Shown here piece after piece: positions 1 to 6,487 of a DNA stretch of 10,290 bases. Position numbers and translations under genes: made by a program. Source of the DNA: Scatocola faecipullorum. Its GTDB lineage: Bacteria; Pseudomonadota; Alphaproteobacteria; RF32; CAG-239. How positions within the stretch are numbered: position 1 is the stretch's first letter; each line of letters opens with the position of its first letter. The notes under the pieces are model-generated. The model searched no databases. It was not told the origin of the DNA and saw only the letters and a program-made list of their open reading frames with translations. The stretch spans positions 1-10,290 of the forward strand of contig DVNC01000025.1 of the NCBI GenBank assembly GCA_018714685.1, read 5' to 3'.

Positions 1-1169
1 CCGAATGCAAAGAAGTCTGCGATCCCAAGTTCCAATATGACAGTTCCAACTGTACCGGCGGCAAAGTCTTAACCGGCAATTCCTGCGGCGGAAAATATGA
101 AAAATGTACTTCTCCTTGCGGCAGTGAATATGCGTATGATGAAAGCAATTGTCCGGCAGATAAAAATTTCCATTGTACAACCCCTTGCGGGAATAAATAC
201 AGCGACTGTAAGCCGGCATTGTTTACCGGAAAAACAATTGATAAAAACGGTATGACTTATGCTCTGAATGAAGACGATTGTCCCGGAATGGTAAAAAGGT
301 TTGTTGTTTACGGCAATACATTCAGAACAATAAGCAACGGTCTGCAGACTTATACGGCTTGTACGACGGCAGACCTGATTTGCGCTGATTTGGCTAAATC
401 TTTATTTAACCGGGGAAATACGGATAATAATATAAACATTAATTTAGCCGGAGATATTTATTGTGGCAATGAAATGCTTCGCAACGAAGACAACTGGTAT
501 GGAAAAGTAACAACCGTTATCAATGGCAACGGTCATACGATTACTTTTGATAAGCCGACCGGAACGGATATCTTTGTCAGCGACGCCGGCCCGTTGACGT
601 TTAAAAATGTAAAACTGGTTAGCCGGCAAACTGCGGCAAAAAATGCAGATAATAATGTCTGTGGCAAAACTAACGGCGTATCAAACAGAGAGCTTGTCGA
701 TAGAAGCACTTATTATGATGATAAAGTATATTTTGAAAATGTTACGGTTGAAACTCAGGCTTCCGTTGGCTATCCGATAACGACCGGAACCTGCTGGTTT
801 AAACGCACGGACGGGGGAACCGGAGGAGATTATGATCAGGAGCTGGGATATCCTGAAAGTACCGGCGGCATATTGAATGTTAACGGTTTTGAACGGAGTA
901 ATAATGGCTATGGCATGGTGATAAACGGCGGTACTGTGAATTACAAAGCAGGGGGAACAAGCCGTGTCACTTTTACTTTCAAAAAAGGAACTTTAAATGT
1001 TTGTGCCGATAAAGTTCTCATTATATCTTCAAGCACTTGTGAAAGCGGTACGATTAACAGTTCAACTCAGGATGTAAGTATTGGTGAGAGTTGTAAAAGC
1101 AGAGTTACGGTAAACTATCAGCCGGAACTTTGCTCAAGTAACAGCTTTGCCGGAAGCTTTTGGCAATAA
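1..1169 (+). CDS. C-terminal part of a Cys-rich repeat / beta-helix-like surface protein (5' end outside window)
   Basis: The frame is open from base 3 to the TAA at 1167-1169 (388 codons), so the gene starts upstream of the window; the TTG at 219 is an internal Leu codon. Visible residues 2-69 hold two tandem units of about 33 residues with the pattern C-x5-YD-x-SNC, then CG-x-KY-x2-C (Cys 6, 17, 28, 35 and 39, 50, 62, 69). From about residue 75 the protein is Asn/Gly/Thr-rich with short alternating strands such as INGNGHTITF, LTFKNVKL and VYFENVTVE, as in right-handed parallel beta-helix (pectin-lyase-like) proteins. Many Cys residues suggest an exported, disulfide-bonded protein. No membrane anchor or known sorting signal is visible at the C-terminus, which ends SFAGSFWQ. 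An adhesin or surface role is inference; no catalytic site is recognised. The gene ends at a strong hairpin terminator. Confidence 0.8.
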   Translation, partial: ECKEVCDPKFQYDSSNCTGGKVLTGNSCGGKYEKCTSPCGSEYAYDESNCPADKNFHCTTPCGNKYSDCKPALFTGKTIDKNGMTYALNEDDCPGMVKRFVVYGNTFRTISNGLQTYTACTTADLICADLAKSLFNRGNTDNNININLAGDIYCGNEMLRNEDNWYGKVTTVINGNGHTITFDKPTGTDIFVSDAGPLTFKNVKLVSRQTAAKNADNNVCGKTNGVSNRELVDRSTYYDDKVYFENVTVETQASVGYPITTGTCWFKRTDGGTGGDYDQELGYPESTGGILNVNGFERSNNGYGMVINGGTVNYKAGGTSRVTFTFKKGTLNVCADKVLIISSSTCESGTINSSTQDVSIGESCKSRVTVNYQPELCSSNSFAGSFWQ

Positions 1170-1172
1170 AAT

Positions 1173-1205
1173 AAAAAAACCTCTGCCGCGGCAGAGGTTT
1201 TTTTT
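1173..1205. terminator. Bidirectional intrinsic terminator between convergent genes
   Basis: The perfect palindrome CCTCTGCCGCGGCAGAGG (1180-1197) is preceded by seven A and followed by eight T, so it reads as a rho-independent terminator on both strands. It starts 4 bases after the stop of the surface-protein gene and ends 4 bases before the stop of the nitroreductase gene on the other strand. Confidence 0.93.
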
Positions 1206-1208
1206 ATT

Positions 1209-1781
1209 TTATTCGGCTGCGGTTTCAACCGGTGCATCTGTATTTTCCCAACAACCCCAGTGAATTTTTTCCGGTTTGTAACGGCCTTCCGGCTGTTTGG
1301 GCGTTTCTGCCGGATACCCCATTGTCACAATTGCAAAGGGGCGGATGTTTTCCGGCAGGTTCAGATGTTCTTTTAAGGAATCAACCACTTTCTGCATCGG
1401 TGCGGCGCCGCAGTAACAGGTTCCGATTCCTTTGGACCAGGCTGCCAACAGCAGGCTTTGGGTGGCAATGGCGCAGTCAACGTCAATAAAACTCCAGCTC
1501 TCGTCTTCTTTACTGCGGCTGAATGATTTTTCGGTGTCGCCGCAGACAATAATCACACAGTCGGCATCTTTGGCAAAGGATGTCCAGCGCTGGATGTGGC
1601 GCAGGTTGGTTAAAAATTCCCGGTCGTCAATCACCAGAAATTCCCATGGCTGCTTGTTATGAGCGGTCGGCGAATACTGCGCGGCTTTAATGATTTCACG
1701 AATAGTTTCTTTGGAAATTTTTTTGCTCGTGTCGTATTTGCGAACCGAGCGGCGGGTCAAAAGCCCTTCCATAAAGTCCAT
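1209..1781 (-). CDS. Nitroreductase-family FMN-dependent oxidoreductase
   Basis: The 190-aa product has the length and motifs of small nitroreductase-family flavoproteins, homodimers that use NAD(P)H to reduce nitro compounds, quinones or flavins. The N-terminal TRRSVRKY (residues 9-16) is the FMN-phosphate-binding Arg cluster. SPTAHNKQPWEF (37-48) is the conserved FMN/dimer-interface segment, followed by the helix around D102-A115, GIGTCYCG (118-125) and the C-terminal FAIVTMGYPAE strand (149-159). No signal peptide or membrane segment is seen, so it is probably cytosolic. The start at 1781 is favoured over Met4 because AAGGA lies 7 bases upstream. It begins 18 bases after the stop of the 208-aa gene and is probably co-transcribed with it. 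The real substrate cannot be read from sequence. The residues after about 160 are Pro-rich, ending in a short acidic tail. Confidence 0.92.
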   Translation of the reverse strand: MDFMEGLLTRRSVRKYDTSKKISKETIREIIKAAQYSPTAHNKQPWEFLVIDDREFLTNLRHIQRWTSFAKDADCVIIVCGDTEKSFSRSKEDESWSFIDVDCAIATQSLLLAAWSKGIGTCYCGAAPMQKVVDSLKEHLNLPENIRPFAIVTMGYPAETPKQPEGRYKPEKIHWGCWENTDAPVETAAE

Positions 1782-1799
1782 AGTCTTGTCCTTATTTTG

Positions 1800-2426
1800 T
1801 TAATGCACCACCCTTTGCAGGGATTCGATTCTGGGCAGAACTGAATTTTCGATAATAAAGGCAATGGTCTTTTCCACCATCGTGTCAGTATAGGCCAGAT
1901 GTTTAGAAATCTCGGTTATATTTTCGGCTTTGTCAAGCTTTTTAGCTAACGTATTGTAAACGCCTGACATTTCTGTGAGAGAATCAATCAGCTGAGCCAG
2001 ATAAGAAGGCAGTTTGAGGTCTTCTTTTCCGCCCCAGAAACCTTCGACAAAACCCGGTTCAACCTCAGCAAAGCGCACGGCGCAGAGCTTGGCGATGCCT
2101 TCTTTGGATGAAAGCAGATTCCCTGCCGGCGACAGATGAACCTTATTGGCTTTAACCTGTTGAAACATTTCGTCCCACAGTCCCATGAAAAATTTGAAAA
2201 ACAAATCGGCTTCGTCTTTGGTTTCCAGCCGGGGAGATTTGCCGGGCTCCCAGAAAGAGGAGATGACGTCGGTTGGCCGCAGTTCCAGATTCGGCGAGCA
2301 GATAGAACCGGCAAACCGCAGCTTGATAATTTCCAGCGGGGTCGGACAGCTGTAATGCTCTAGGAATTTTTTGAATTTATCATCACCAAGATATTTATTT
2401 TGACTTTCCATTTTAATCTTCTTCAT
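1800..2426 (-). CDS. Conserved-looking hypothetical protein (208 aa)
   Basis: I do not recognise this protein. It is a soluble, mixed alpha/beta-type sequence without a signal peptide or transmembrane segment. Notable segments are FLEHYSCPTPLEIIKLRFAG (21-40), LELRPTDVISSFWEPG (47-62), a helical FFKFFMGLWDEMF (76-88), PGFVEGFWGG (124-133) and an amphipathic C-terminal half rich in Leu, Ile, Lys and Glu (140-205). The GFVEGFWGG piece faintly recalls UPF0149/YecA-type proteins, but not enough to assign it. It is the first gene of a pair with the nitroreductase (18-base gap). The start is uncertain: Met1 (2426) has no clear Shine-Dalgarno and overlaps a possible -10 box, whereas Met6 (ATG at 2411) has AAGAAG just upstream and would fit that promoter. 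Coding is supported by clean codon use and the operon arrangement. Confidence 0.72.
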   Translation of the reverse strand: MKKIKMESQNKYLGDDKFKKFLEHYSCPTPLEIIKLRFAGSICSPNLELRPTDVISSFWEPGKSPRLETKDEADLFFKFFMGLWDEMFQQVKANKVHLSPAGNLLSSKEGIAKLCAVRFAEVEPGFVEGFWGGKEDLKLPSYLAQLIDSLTEMSGVYNTLAKKLDKAENITEISKHLAYTDTMVEKTIAFIIENSVLPRIESLQRVVH

Positions 2427-2453
2427 GTATATATGTTAGCAATCTGGTTTCAA
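2426..2453 (-). promoter_or_regulatory. Possible sigma-70-type promoter for the 208-aa protein / nitroreductase pair
   Basis: On the minus strand TTGAAA (2448-2453) is followed after 16 bases by TATACA (2426-2431). The -10 box touches the first base of the annotated ATG at 2424-2426. Transcription would then begin near 2419, which would make Met6 at 2411 the effective start. This is inferred from consensus only. Confidence 0.4.
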
Positions 2454-2472
2454 TGTAATGGAGTTTTAAAAA

Positions 2473-2790
2473 TTGTCTAGGGTAAAATTGCTGAATATGC
2501 TGATGCTGGCCTGCCTGATCGGCGGCTGTTCCCAGTTAGACCCGTTTATTGACCGACGCCGCAACGCCGGCGAAAAAGACATGACCAAACTCTATGTCGG
2601 CCGTTCCACTCCGGAAAATCCGGCGGTCTGCTATAATATTCTGACCACCAGCTATGCCGAGGTCAAAAAACTGGCGGACGAGGAGTGCGTGAAGCACAAA
2701 ACCGGCACTCATGCCGTTCCGGTGCGTCAGACCCAGTTTACCTGCCGCCTGTTTCTGCCGACTCATATTTACTTTAAATGCGAAAAATAA
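2473..2790 (+). CDS. Small predicted outer-membrane lipoprotein upstream of argS
   Basis: The 105-aa product begins at a TTG codon. GGAG at 2460-2463, 9 bases upstream, supports this start over the later ATG at 2497. The N-terminus is a short basic region (SRVK), a hydrophobic stretch (LLNMLMLACLI) and the lipobox-like IGGC with Cys19 as the predicted lipidated residue. Ser at +2 (no Asp) suggests outer-membrane sorting. The 87-residue mature part contains RRR at 28-30 and four further Cys (53, 72, 91, 103), enough for two periplasmic disulfides. The region from VCYNIL to the C-terminus HIYFKCEK is compact and looks like the conserved core. I do not recognise a named family. The gene lies 27 bases upstream of argS on the same strand, so co-transcription is likely, but no functional link to tRNA charging is evident. 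Confidence 0.78.
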   Translation: MSRVKLLNMLMLACLIGGCSQLDPFIDRRRNAGEKDMTKLYVGRSTPENPAVCYNILTTSYAEVKKLADEECVKHKTGTHAVPVRQTQFTCRLFLPTHIYFKCEK

Positions 2791-2817
2791 CTTTTGACTG
2801 TGATGGAATAACATAAA

Positions 2818-4548
2818 ATGACTTTGTCTCTTGAAAAAACAATCAATGCCAAACTGGCCGCCGTCTTTAACGAATTAAACCTCAATCCGCAGTTTGCGGC
2901 GGTAAAAGTTTCCGATCGTCCCGATTTGAGCGATTTTCAATGCAACGGCGCATTGGCTCTGGCCAAAGCCGAAAAGAAAAATCCCCGCGAGATTGCTTCG
3001 GCAATTGCCGCCAAACTGGAACAGGATGCCGATTTTGCCAAAGTGTCGGTGGACGGACCGGGATTCTTAAACTTAAAGATTAATGACAGCCTGATAGCCC
3101 GCGTGCTTGACGGCATGGCTGCCGACGGGCGCTTTGGCTGCGAGAAAGTGGCTGAACCGCATAAAATCGTGCTTGATTCAGGCGGCCCGAATGTTGCCAA
3201 GGCACTCCATGTCGGACATTTGCGTTCAGCGGTTGTCGGCGAGGCTATCCGCCGGATTGAGCAATTTGTCGGCAATGAGGTAATTGCCGATGTCCATTTT
3301 GGCGACTGGGGAACCCCGATGGGAATGATTTTGGCAGAGATTATCGAACAGGACGGCAATCTGTCCAAGACGGAAACTTATGATATCGGAGCCATTTCCG
3401 CTTTTTATAAAAAGGCCAATATCCGCTGCAAAGAAGATGAAAACGCCAAAGAAACGGCCCGCCGCATAACCGCCGAACTGCAGAACGGCAACCCTGAATA
3501 CCGTAAGGCCTGGCAGCACCTGCGCAAGGTTTCGGTTGAGGCGGTTAAGCAAAATTATGACGAATTGCAGACGCATTTTGATTTGTGGCTGGGCGAAAGC
3601 GACGCGCACGAAACCTGTGCCGAAATTGTTGAAATCGCGGCGCAGAAAGGAGTGTCCGAGGTTGATGACGGCGCAACCATTATCCGCCTGGAAGAAAGCA
3701 ATAAGCCCAAACCGCCGGTTATTCTGGTCAAAAGCGACGGCGGCTACGCTTATCAGGTAACCGATATTGCCACCATAAAAATGCGCGTGGATGATTTGAA
3801 AGCCGACGAGATTATCTATGTGGTCGATAAACGCCAGTCACTGCACTTTGAGCAGGTTTTTGAAGTGGCTGAAAAACTGGGCATTGCCCCCGGCGTCAAA
3901 TTGCAGCACATCGGTTTCGGCACGGTTAACGGCCCTGACGGCAAACCGTTCAAAACCCGTGACGGCGGCGTGATGAATCTGGAAGATATGATTAAAATTT
4001 CCAAGGATAAAGTCCGCGAGTCAATGCCGGAACCTTCCGCCGAATATGATGCCGCTTATATTGAAAAGCTGGTCGGGCAGATTGCCGTCGGCGCAATGAA
4101 GTTTCAGGATCTGAAAAACAACATTGCCTCCGGTTATGTTTTTGAAATTGATGATTTTGCCAAATTTGAAGGTAAAACCGGGCCTTACATTCAATATGCC
4201 ATTGCCCGCATCAATTCGATTCTGCGTAAAGCCGGCGAAATCAAACCCGGCAAAATCGTGATAACCAATCCGGAAGAACGCGATTTGGCGCTGAAACTGA
4301 TGCAGCTGAATAACATTGTCCTGCGCACCCACGAGGCGAAGGAACCGAGTATTATTTCCGACTATGCCTATACGCTGGCGCAGGCGTTCAGCTCATTCTA
4401 CAACACGTCGCCGATTATGTCGGCTGCCACGCCGGAACAGGCTGCCTCACGTCTGCAGATTGCCAAAATCGTCCGCGATGTTTTGACTCTCCTGCTTAAC
4501 CTGCTGGGAATAGAAGCCCCGGAAGTTATGCTCAAAAAAGCAGAGTGA
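2818..4548 (+). CDS. argS: Arginyl-tRNA synthetase (class I)
   Basis: ArgS attaches arginine to tRNA-Arg using ATP, in the cytoplasm. The 576-aa length is normal for bacterial ArgS. An N-terminal tRNA-recognition domain (about 1-105, with SDFQCNGALALAK and GPGFLNLKI) precedes the Rossmann catalytic core. The HIGH signature is HVGH at 131-134 within SGGPNVAKALHVGHLRSAVVG. FGDWGTPMG (161-169) and the GYAYQVTDIATIK region (309-321) are typical. The KMSKS loop is the degenerate form PFKTRDGG (377-384), as in E. coli-type ArgS. The C-terminal anticodon-binding DALR domain follows (GPYIQYAIARINSILRK, 455-471, to the end). The ATG at 2818 has GGA 10 bases upstream, a modest Shine-Dalgarno. The gene appears intact and complete, and is followed by a terminator about 20 bases past the stop. 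Confidence 0.98.
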   Translation: MTLSLEKTINAKLAAVFNELNLNPQFAAVKVSDRPDLSDFQCNGALALAKAEKKNPREIASAIAAKLEQDADFAKVSVDGPGFLNLKINDSLIARVLDGMAADGRFGCEKVAEPHKIVLDSGGPNVAKALHVGHLRSAVVGEAIRRIEQFVGNEVIADVHFGDWGTPMGMILAEIIEQDGNLSKTETYDIGAISAFYKKANIRCKEDENAKETARRITAELQNGNPEYRKAWQHLRKVSVEAVKQNYDELQTHFDLWLGESDAHETCAEIVEIAAQKGVSEVDDGATIIRLEESNKPKPPVILVKSDGGYAYQVTDIATIKMRVDDLKADEIIYVVDKRQSLHFEQVFEVAEKLGIAPGVKLQHIGFGTVNGPDGKPFKTRDGGVMNLEDMIKISKDKVRESMPEPSAEYDAAYIEKLVGQIAVGAMKFQDLKNNIASGYVFEIDDFAKFEGKTGPYIQYAIARINSILRKAGEIKPGKIVITNPEERDLALKLMQLNNIVLRTHEAKEPSIISDYAYTLAQAFSSFYNTSPIMSAATPEQAASRLQIAKIVRDVLTLLLNLLGIEAPEVMLKKAE

Positions 4549-4567
4549 TAAAAGCTTTATAGATAAG

Positions 4568-4596
4568 AAAAAGGGCACCGTTTTGATGCCCTTTTT
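4568..4596. terminator. Bidirectional intrinsic terminator after argS
   Basis: AAAAAGGGCA (4568-4577) pairs with TGCCCTTTTT (4587-4596) across a 9-base loop, giving a 10-bp stem with T runs on both strands. It lies between the argS stop and the convergent stop at 4618, and probably serves both. Confidence 0.9.
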
Positions 4597-4617
4597 CATT
4601 TTAATAATTATAAGAAA

Positions 4618-5100
4618 TCAGTTGAGAAAGTTTCCCTCCGCGTCACATTCTTTGTATGTGTCAAAGAACTCGCCGCGTGCGATACCGTAGATGTCGCTGA
4701 GGTCAGAAACGTTAACGAAACCGCCTTTGGCAATAAACTGCTCTTCATCCCAGGAACAGATGAATTTTGTATCCTCATCAAGTTCAAGGAATTTTTGAAC
4801 ACCGCCGGTCGGCTTGAACCAACCGTCGCCGATTTCCGGAGCAGCTTCGTATTTTTTCGGGAATTTGGCAGCGGGAACAATATACTTTTCGCCGCCGGGG
4901 TTGGTCACAATCCAGTCGCCGGCATTGGCCGTATTGGATGTTTCCTTCGTGCCGTCAGCCAAAATCGTTTCGATAACTTCGCCGCCGACTGCTTCAATTG
5001 CCTGAATTCTTGCAAATTTTGCATAGTTCTTAACAACTGCGCCGTTAGCGATTAAAGACTCAACTGCTGTTCTCATTTCATTTTTGCTTAAAGTTTTCAT
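4618..5100 (-). CDS. Hypothetical protein with PGDYG-like segment and internal repeat (160 aa)
   Basis: The 160-aa soluble, acidic product has no signal peptide or membrane segment. Residues 61-85 (GDWIVTNPGG, then EKYIVPAAKFPKKYE) resemble the G-D-[YW]...Y-x-V...F...YE pattern of small PGDYG-type proteins of unknown function; this link is from memory and tentative. A second copy lies exactly 65 residues later (126-150): G61/G126, W63/F128, Y73/Y138, V75/I140, F80/F145 and Y84/Y149 all match. The protein therefore looks like two related modules after a helical N-terminus (residues 1-38). No clear Shine-Dalgarno precedes the ATG at 5100, nor the next Met (codon 9); the leader there is almost pure A/T. 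The gene stands alone, convergent with argS and divergent from gap, with a well-formed promoter about 160 bases upstream. Its role is unknown. Confidence 0.8.
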   Translation of the reverse strand: MKTLSKNEMRTAVESLIANGAVVKNYAKFARIQAIEAVGGEVIETILADGTKETSNTANAGDWIVTNPGGEKYIVPAAKFPKKYEAAPEIGDGWFKPTGGVQKFLELDEDTKFICSWDEEQFIAKGGFVNVSDLSDIYGIARGEFFDTYKECDAEGNFLN

Positions 5101-5184
5101 AAGATAATTTTTTTTAGTTTATTAATTAATTTTTTTTTGCAATCAAAAAGACCGAAATTACCACTAACGAATAAACATAAAAAA

Positions 5185-5212
5185 GAAACTATTGAGAAAA
5201 CTCAATTTTTTC
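5185..5212. promoter_or_regulatory. Terminator-like hairpin in the leader of the 160-aa gene
   Basis: ATTGAG (5191-5196) and CTCAAT (5201-5206) form a 6-bp stem around AAAA, extendable past a 2x2 mismatch by GAAA/TTTC. T runs follow on both strands. On the minus strand it sits about 90 bases upstream of the ATG at 5100, inside the predicted leader, so it could act as an attenuator or leader structure. The stem is short and AT-rich, so this is weak. Confidence 0.4.
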
Positions 5213-5263
5213 AGCTTATGAAAACGTACATGATAATAAACAAATCCTTATAATTATGTTTAT

Positions 5264-5292
5264 AATATATCATATTTTTCATAGCTGGTCAA
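5264..5292 (-). promoter_or_regulatory. Sigma-70-type promoter for the 160-aa protein gene
   Basis: On the minus strand TTGACC (5287-5292) is followed after exactly 17 bases by TATATT (5264-5269); each box matches 5 of 6 consensus bases. The predicted transcript would begin near 5257 and carry a leader of about 157 bases before the ATG at 5100. Confidence 0.6.
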
Positions 5293-5368
5293 TACATTAT
5301 AGGCGTAAAATGGACGAAAAATATTTTTTTGTCTCGAAGCGCTTGATATTCACAATTTCAAAAATAAC

Positions 5369-5396
5369 TTGAAAAAAATCCATTAAGTGATACATT
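5369..5396 (+). promoter_or_regulatory. Probable promoter of the gap-pgk unit
   Basis: TTGAAA (5369-5374), a 16-base spacer and TACATT (5391-5396) form an acceptable sigma-70-type promoter. The start point would be near 5403, giving a leader of about 67 bases that holds a hairpin and a strong Shine-Dalgarno. Other AT-rich hexamers nearby could compete. Confidence 0.45.
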
Positions 5397-5418
5397 AGGC
5401 GCGAATTAAATAACTAAG

Positions 5419-5448
5419 AAAGTGCAGAATTCTCTGTGCTGACACTTT
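5419..5448 (+). promoter_or_regulatory. Hairpin in the gap mRNA leader
   Basis: AAAGTG (5419-5424) pairs with CACTTT (5443-5448). After one bulged A (5442), CAG (5425-5427) pairs with CTG (5439-5441) around an 11-base loop. The stem ends 5 bases before AAGGAAGG (5454-5461), the Shine-Dalgarno of gap. It could stabilise the 5' end or keep the ribosome site open; this is inference. Confidence 0.4.
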
Positions 5449-5469
5449 TAACAAAGGAAGGATAATAAT

Positions 5470-6477
5470 ATGACAATTCGCGTCGGTATTAACGGATTTG
5501 GCCGTATCGGCCGCTTGGTTTTCCGTGCTGCTCAGGAAAGAAACGATATTGAAATCGTCGGCATCAATGACCTGATTGATGTTGAATACATGGCTTATAT
5601 GCTGCGTTATGATACCATGCACGGCCAGTTCAAAGGTTCCGTTGAAGTTAAAGACGGCAAGCTGGTCGTTAACGGCAAATCTATCCGCGTTACCGCAGAA
5701 AAAGATCCGGCTAACCTGAAATGGAATGAAGTCGGCGCTGATTATGTTGTTGAATCGACCGGTCTGTTCCTGACCAAGGAAAAAGCTCAGGGCCATATTG
5801 CCGCCGGAGCCAAATATGTTGTTATGTCTGCACCGTCTAAAGATGATACGCCGATGTTTGTCTGCGGTGTCAACACCGATTCTTATGTTAAGGGAACCCA
5901 GTTTGTTTCCAACGCTTCCTGCACCACGAACTGCCTGGCCCCGATTGCCAAGGTTCTGAATGACGTTTTCGGTATCGAAGACGGTTTGATGACCACCGTA
6001 CACTCCACTACGGCTACCCAGAAAACCGTTGACGGCCCGTCTGTTAAAGACTGGAGAGGCGGCCGTGCTGCTTCCGGCAACATCATTCCGTCTTCAACCG
6101 GTGCAGCCAAGGCTGTCGGCAAAGTTATTCCGTCTTTGAACGGCAAACTGACCGGTATGTCTTTCCGCGTTCCGACTTTGGACGTTTCTGTCGTTGACCT
6201 GACCGTCAACCTCAAAAAAGCCGCTTCTTATGAAGAAATTTGCGCTGCGATGAAAAAGGCTTCCGAAGGTGAACTGAAAGGAATTCTGGGTTACACTGAA
6301 GATGATGTTGTTTCTTCCGACTTCCTGGGCGATTCCCGTACATCTATCTTTGATGCCAAAGCCGGTATTCAGCTGACTCCGACTTTTGTTAAAGTTGTAA
6401 GCTGGTACGACAATGAATGGGGTTATTCCAACAAGGTTCTTGACCTCGTTGCCCACATGGCTAAAGTAAACGGCTAA
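5470..6477 (+). CDS. gap: Glyceraldehyde-3-phosphate dehydrogenase, type I
   Basis: This enzyme converts glyceraldehyde-3-phosphate, phosphate and NAD+ to 1,3-bisphosphoglycerate, the substrate made or used by the Pgk encoded next. The 335-aa length is normal. The N-terminal Rossmann domain has GINGFGRIGR (6-15), and N33-D34 after the second strand suggests preference for NAD over NADP. The active site ASCTTNCLAP (149-158) provides the catalytic Cys151, with His178 in TVHSTTATQKTVDGP. The catalytic domain continues with SSTGAAKAVGKVIP (208-221), SFRVPTLDVSVVDLT (231-245) and the C-terminal SWYDNEWGYSNKV (311-323). The start is fixed by the strong AAGGAAGG 8 bases upstream and by alignment to the family. 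It is first in a likely gap-pgk transcript. No key residue is missing. Confidence 0.98.
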   Translation: MTIRVGINGFGRIGRLVFRAAQERNDIEIVGINDLIDVEYMAYMLRYDTMHGQFKGSVEVKDGKLVVNGKSIRVTAEKDPANLKWNEVGADYVVESTGLFLTKEKAQGHIAAGAKYVVMSAPSKDDTPMFVCGVNTDSYVKGTQFVSNASCTTNCLAPIAKVLNDVFGIEDGLMTTVHSTTATQKTVDGPSVKDWRGGRAASGNIIPSSTGAAKAVGKVIPSLNGKLTGMSFRVPTLDVSVVDLTVNLKKAASYEEICAAMKKASEGELKGILGYTEDDVVSSDFLGDSRTSIFDAKAGIQLTPTFVKVVSWYDNEWGYSNKVLDLVAHMAKVNG

Positions 6478-6487
6478 TTTTTTGTTT

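Larger units (their letters stand above)
5101..5469. other. 369-base AT-rich divergent intergenic region between the 160-aa gene and gap
   Basis: No open frame of note or tRNA is seen. The region contains the minus-strand promoter (5264-5292) and its leader, a terminator-like hairpin at 5185-5212, a near-direct repeat ATACATTA(TA)GGCG at 5292-5305 and 5390-5401, an AAGCGCTT palindrome at 5337-5344, the probable gap promoter (5369-5396) and the gap leader hairpin (5419-5448). Confidence 0.75.

Noticed and set aside
219..1169. A complete 316-codon gene starting at TTG 219
   Set aside because: The same frame is open back to base 3 with matching Cys-repeat content, and no Shine-Dalgarno precedes 219; TTG is an internal Leu codon.
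3943..3966. Missing canonical KMSKS motif in ArgS
   Set aside because: The FKTRDGG form is the normal variant in many bacterial ArgS enzymes, including E. coli, so it is not unusual.
5249..5266. TATAAT boxes on the plus strand as a second gap promoter
   Set aside because: No reasonable -35 box lies 15-19 bases upstream, and the stretch is so AT-rich that such hexamers are expected by chance.
5395..6003. Minus-strand open frame overlapping the start of gap and its promoter
   Set aside because: Antisense shadow of gap; it would overlap the gap leader and shows no recognisable domain.
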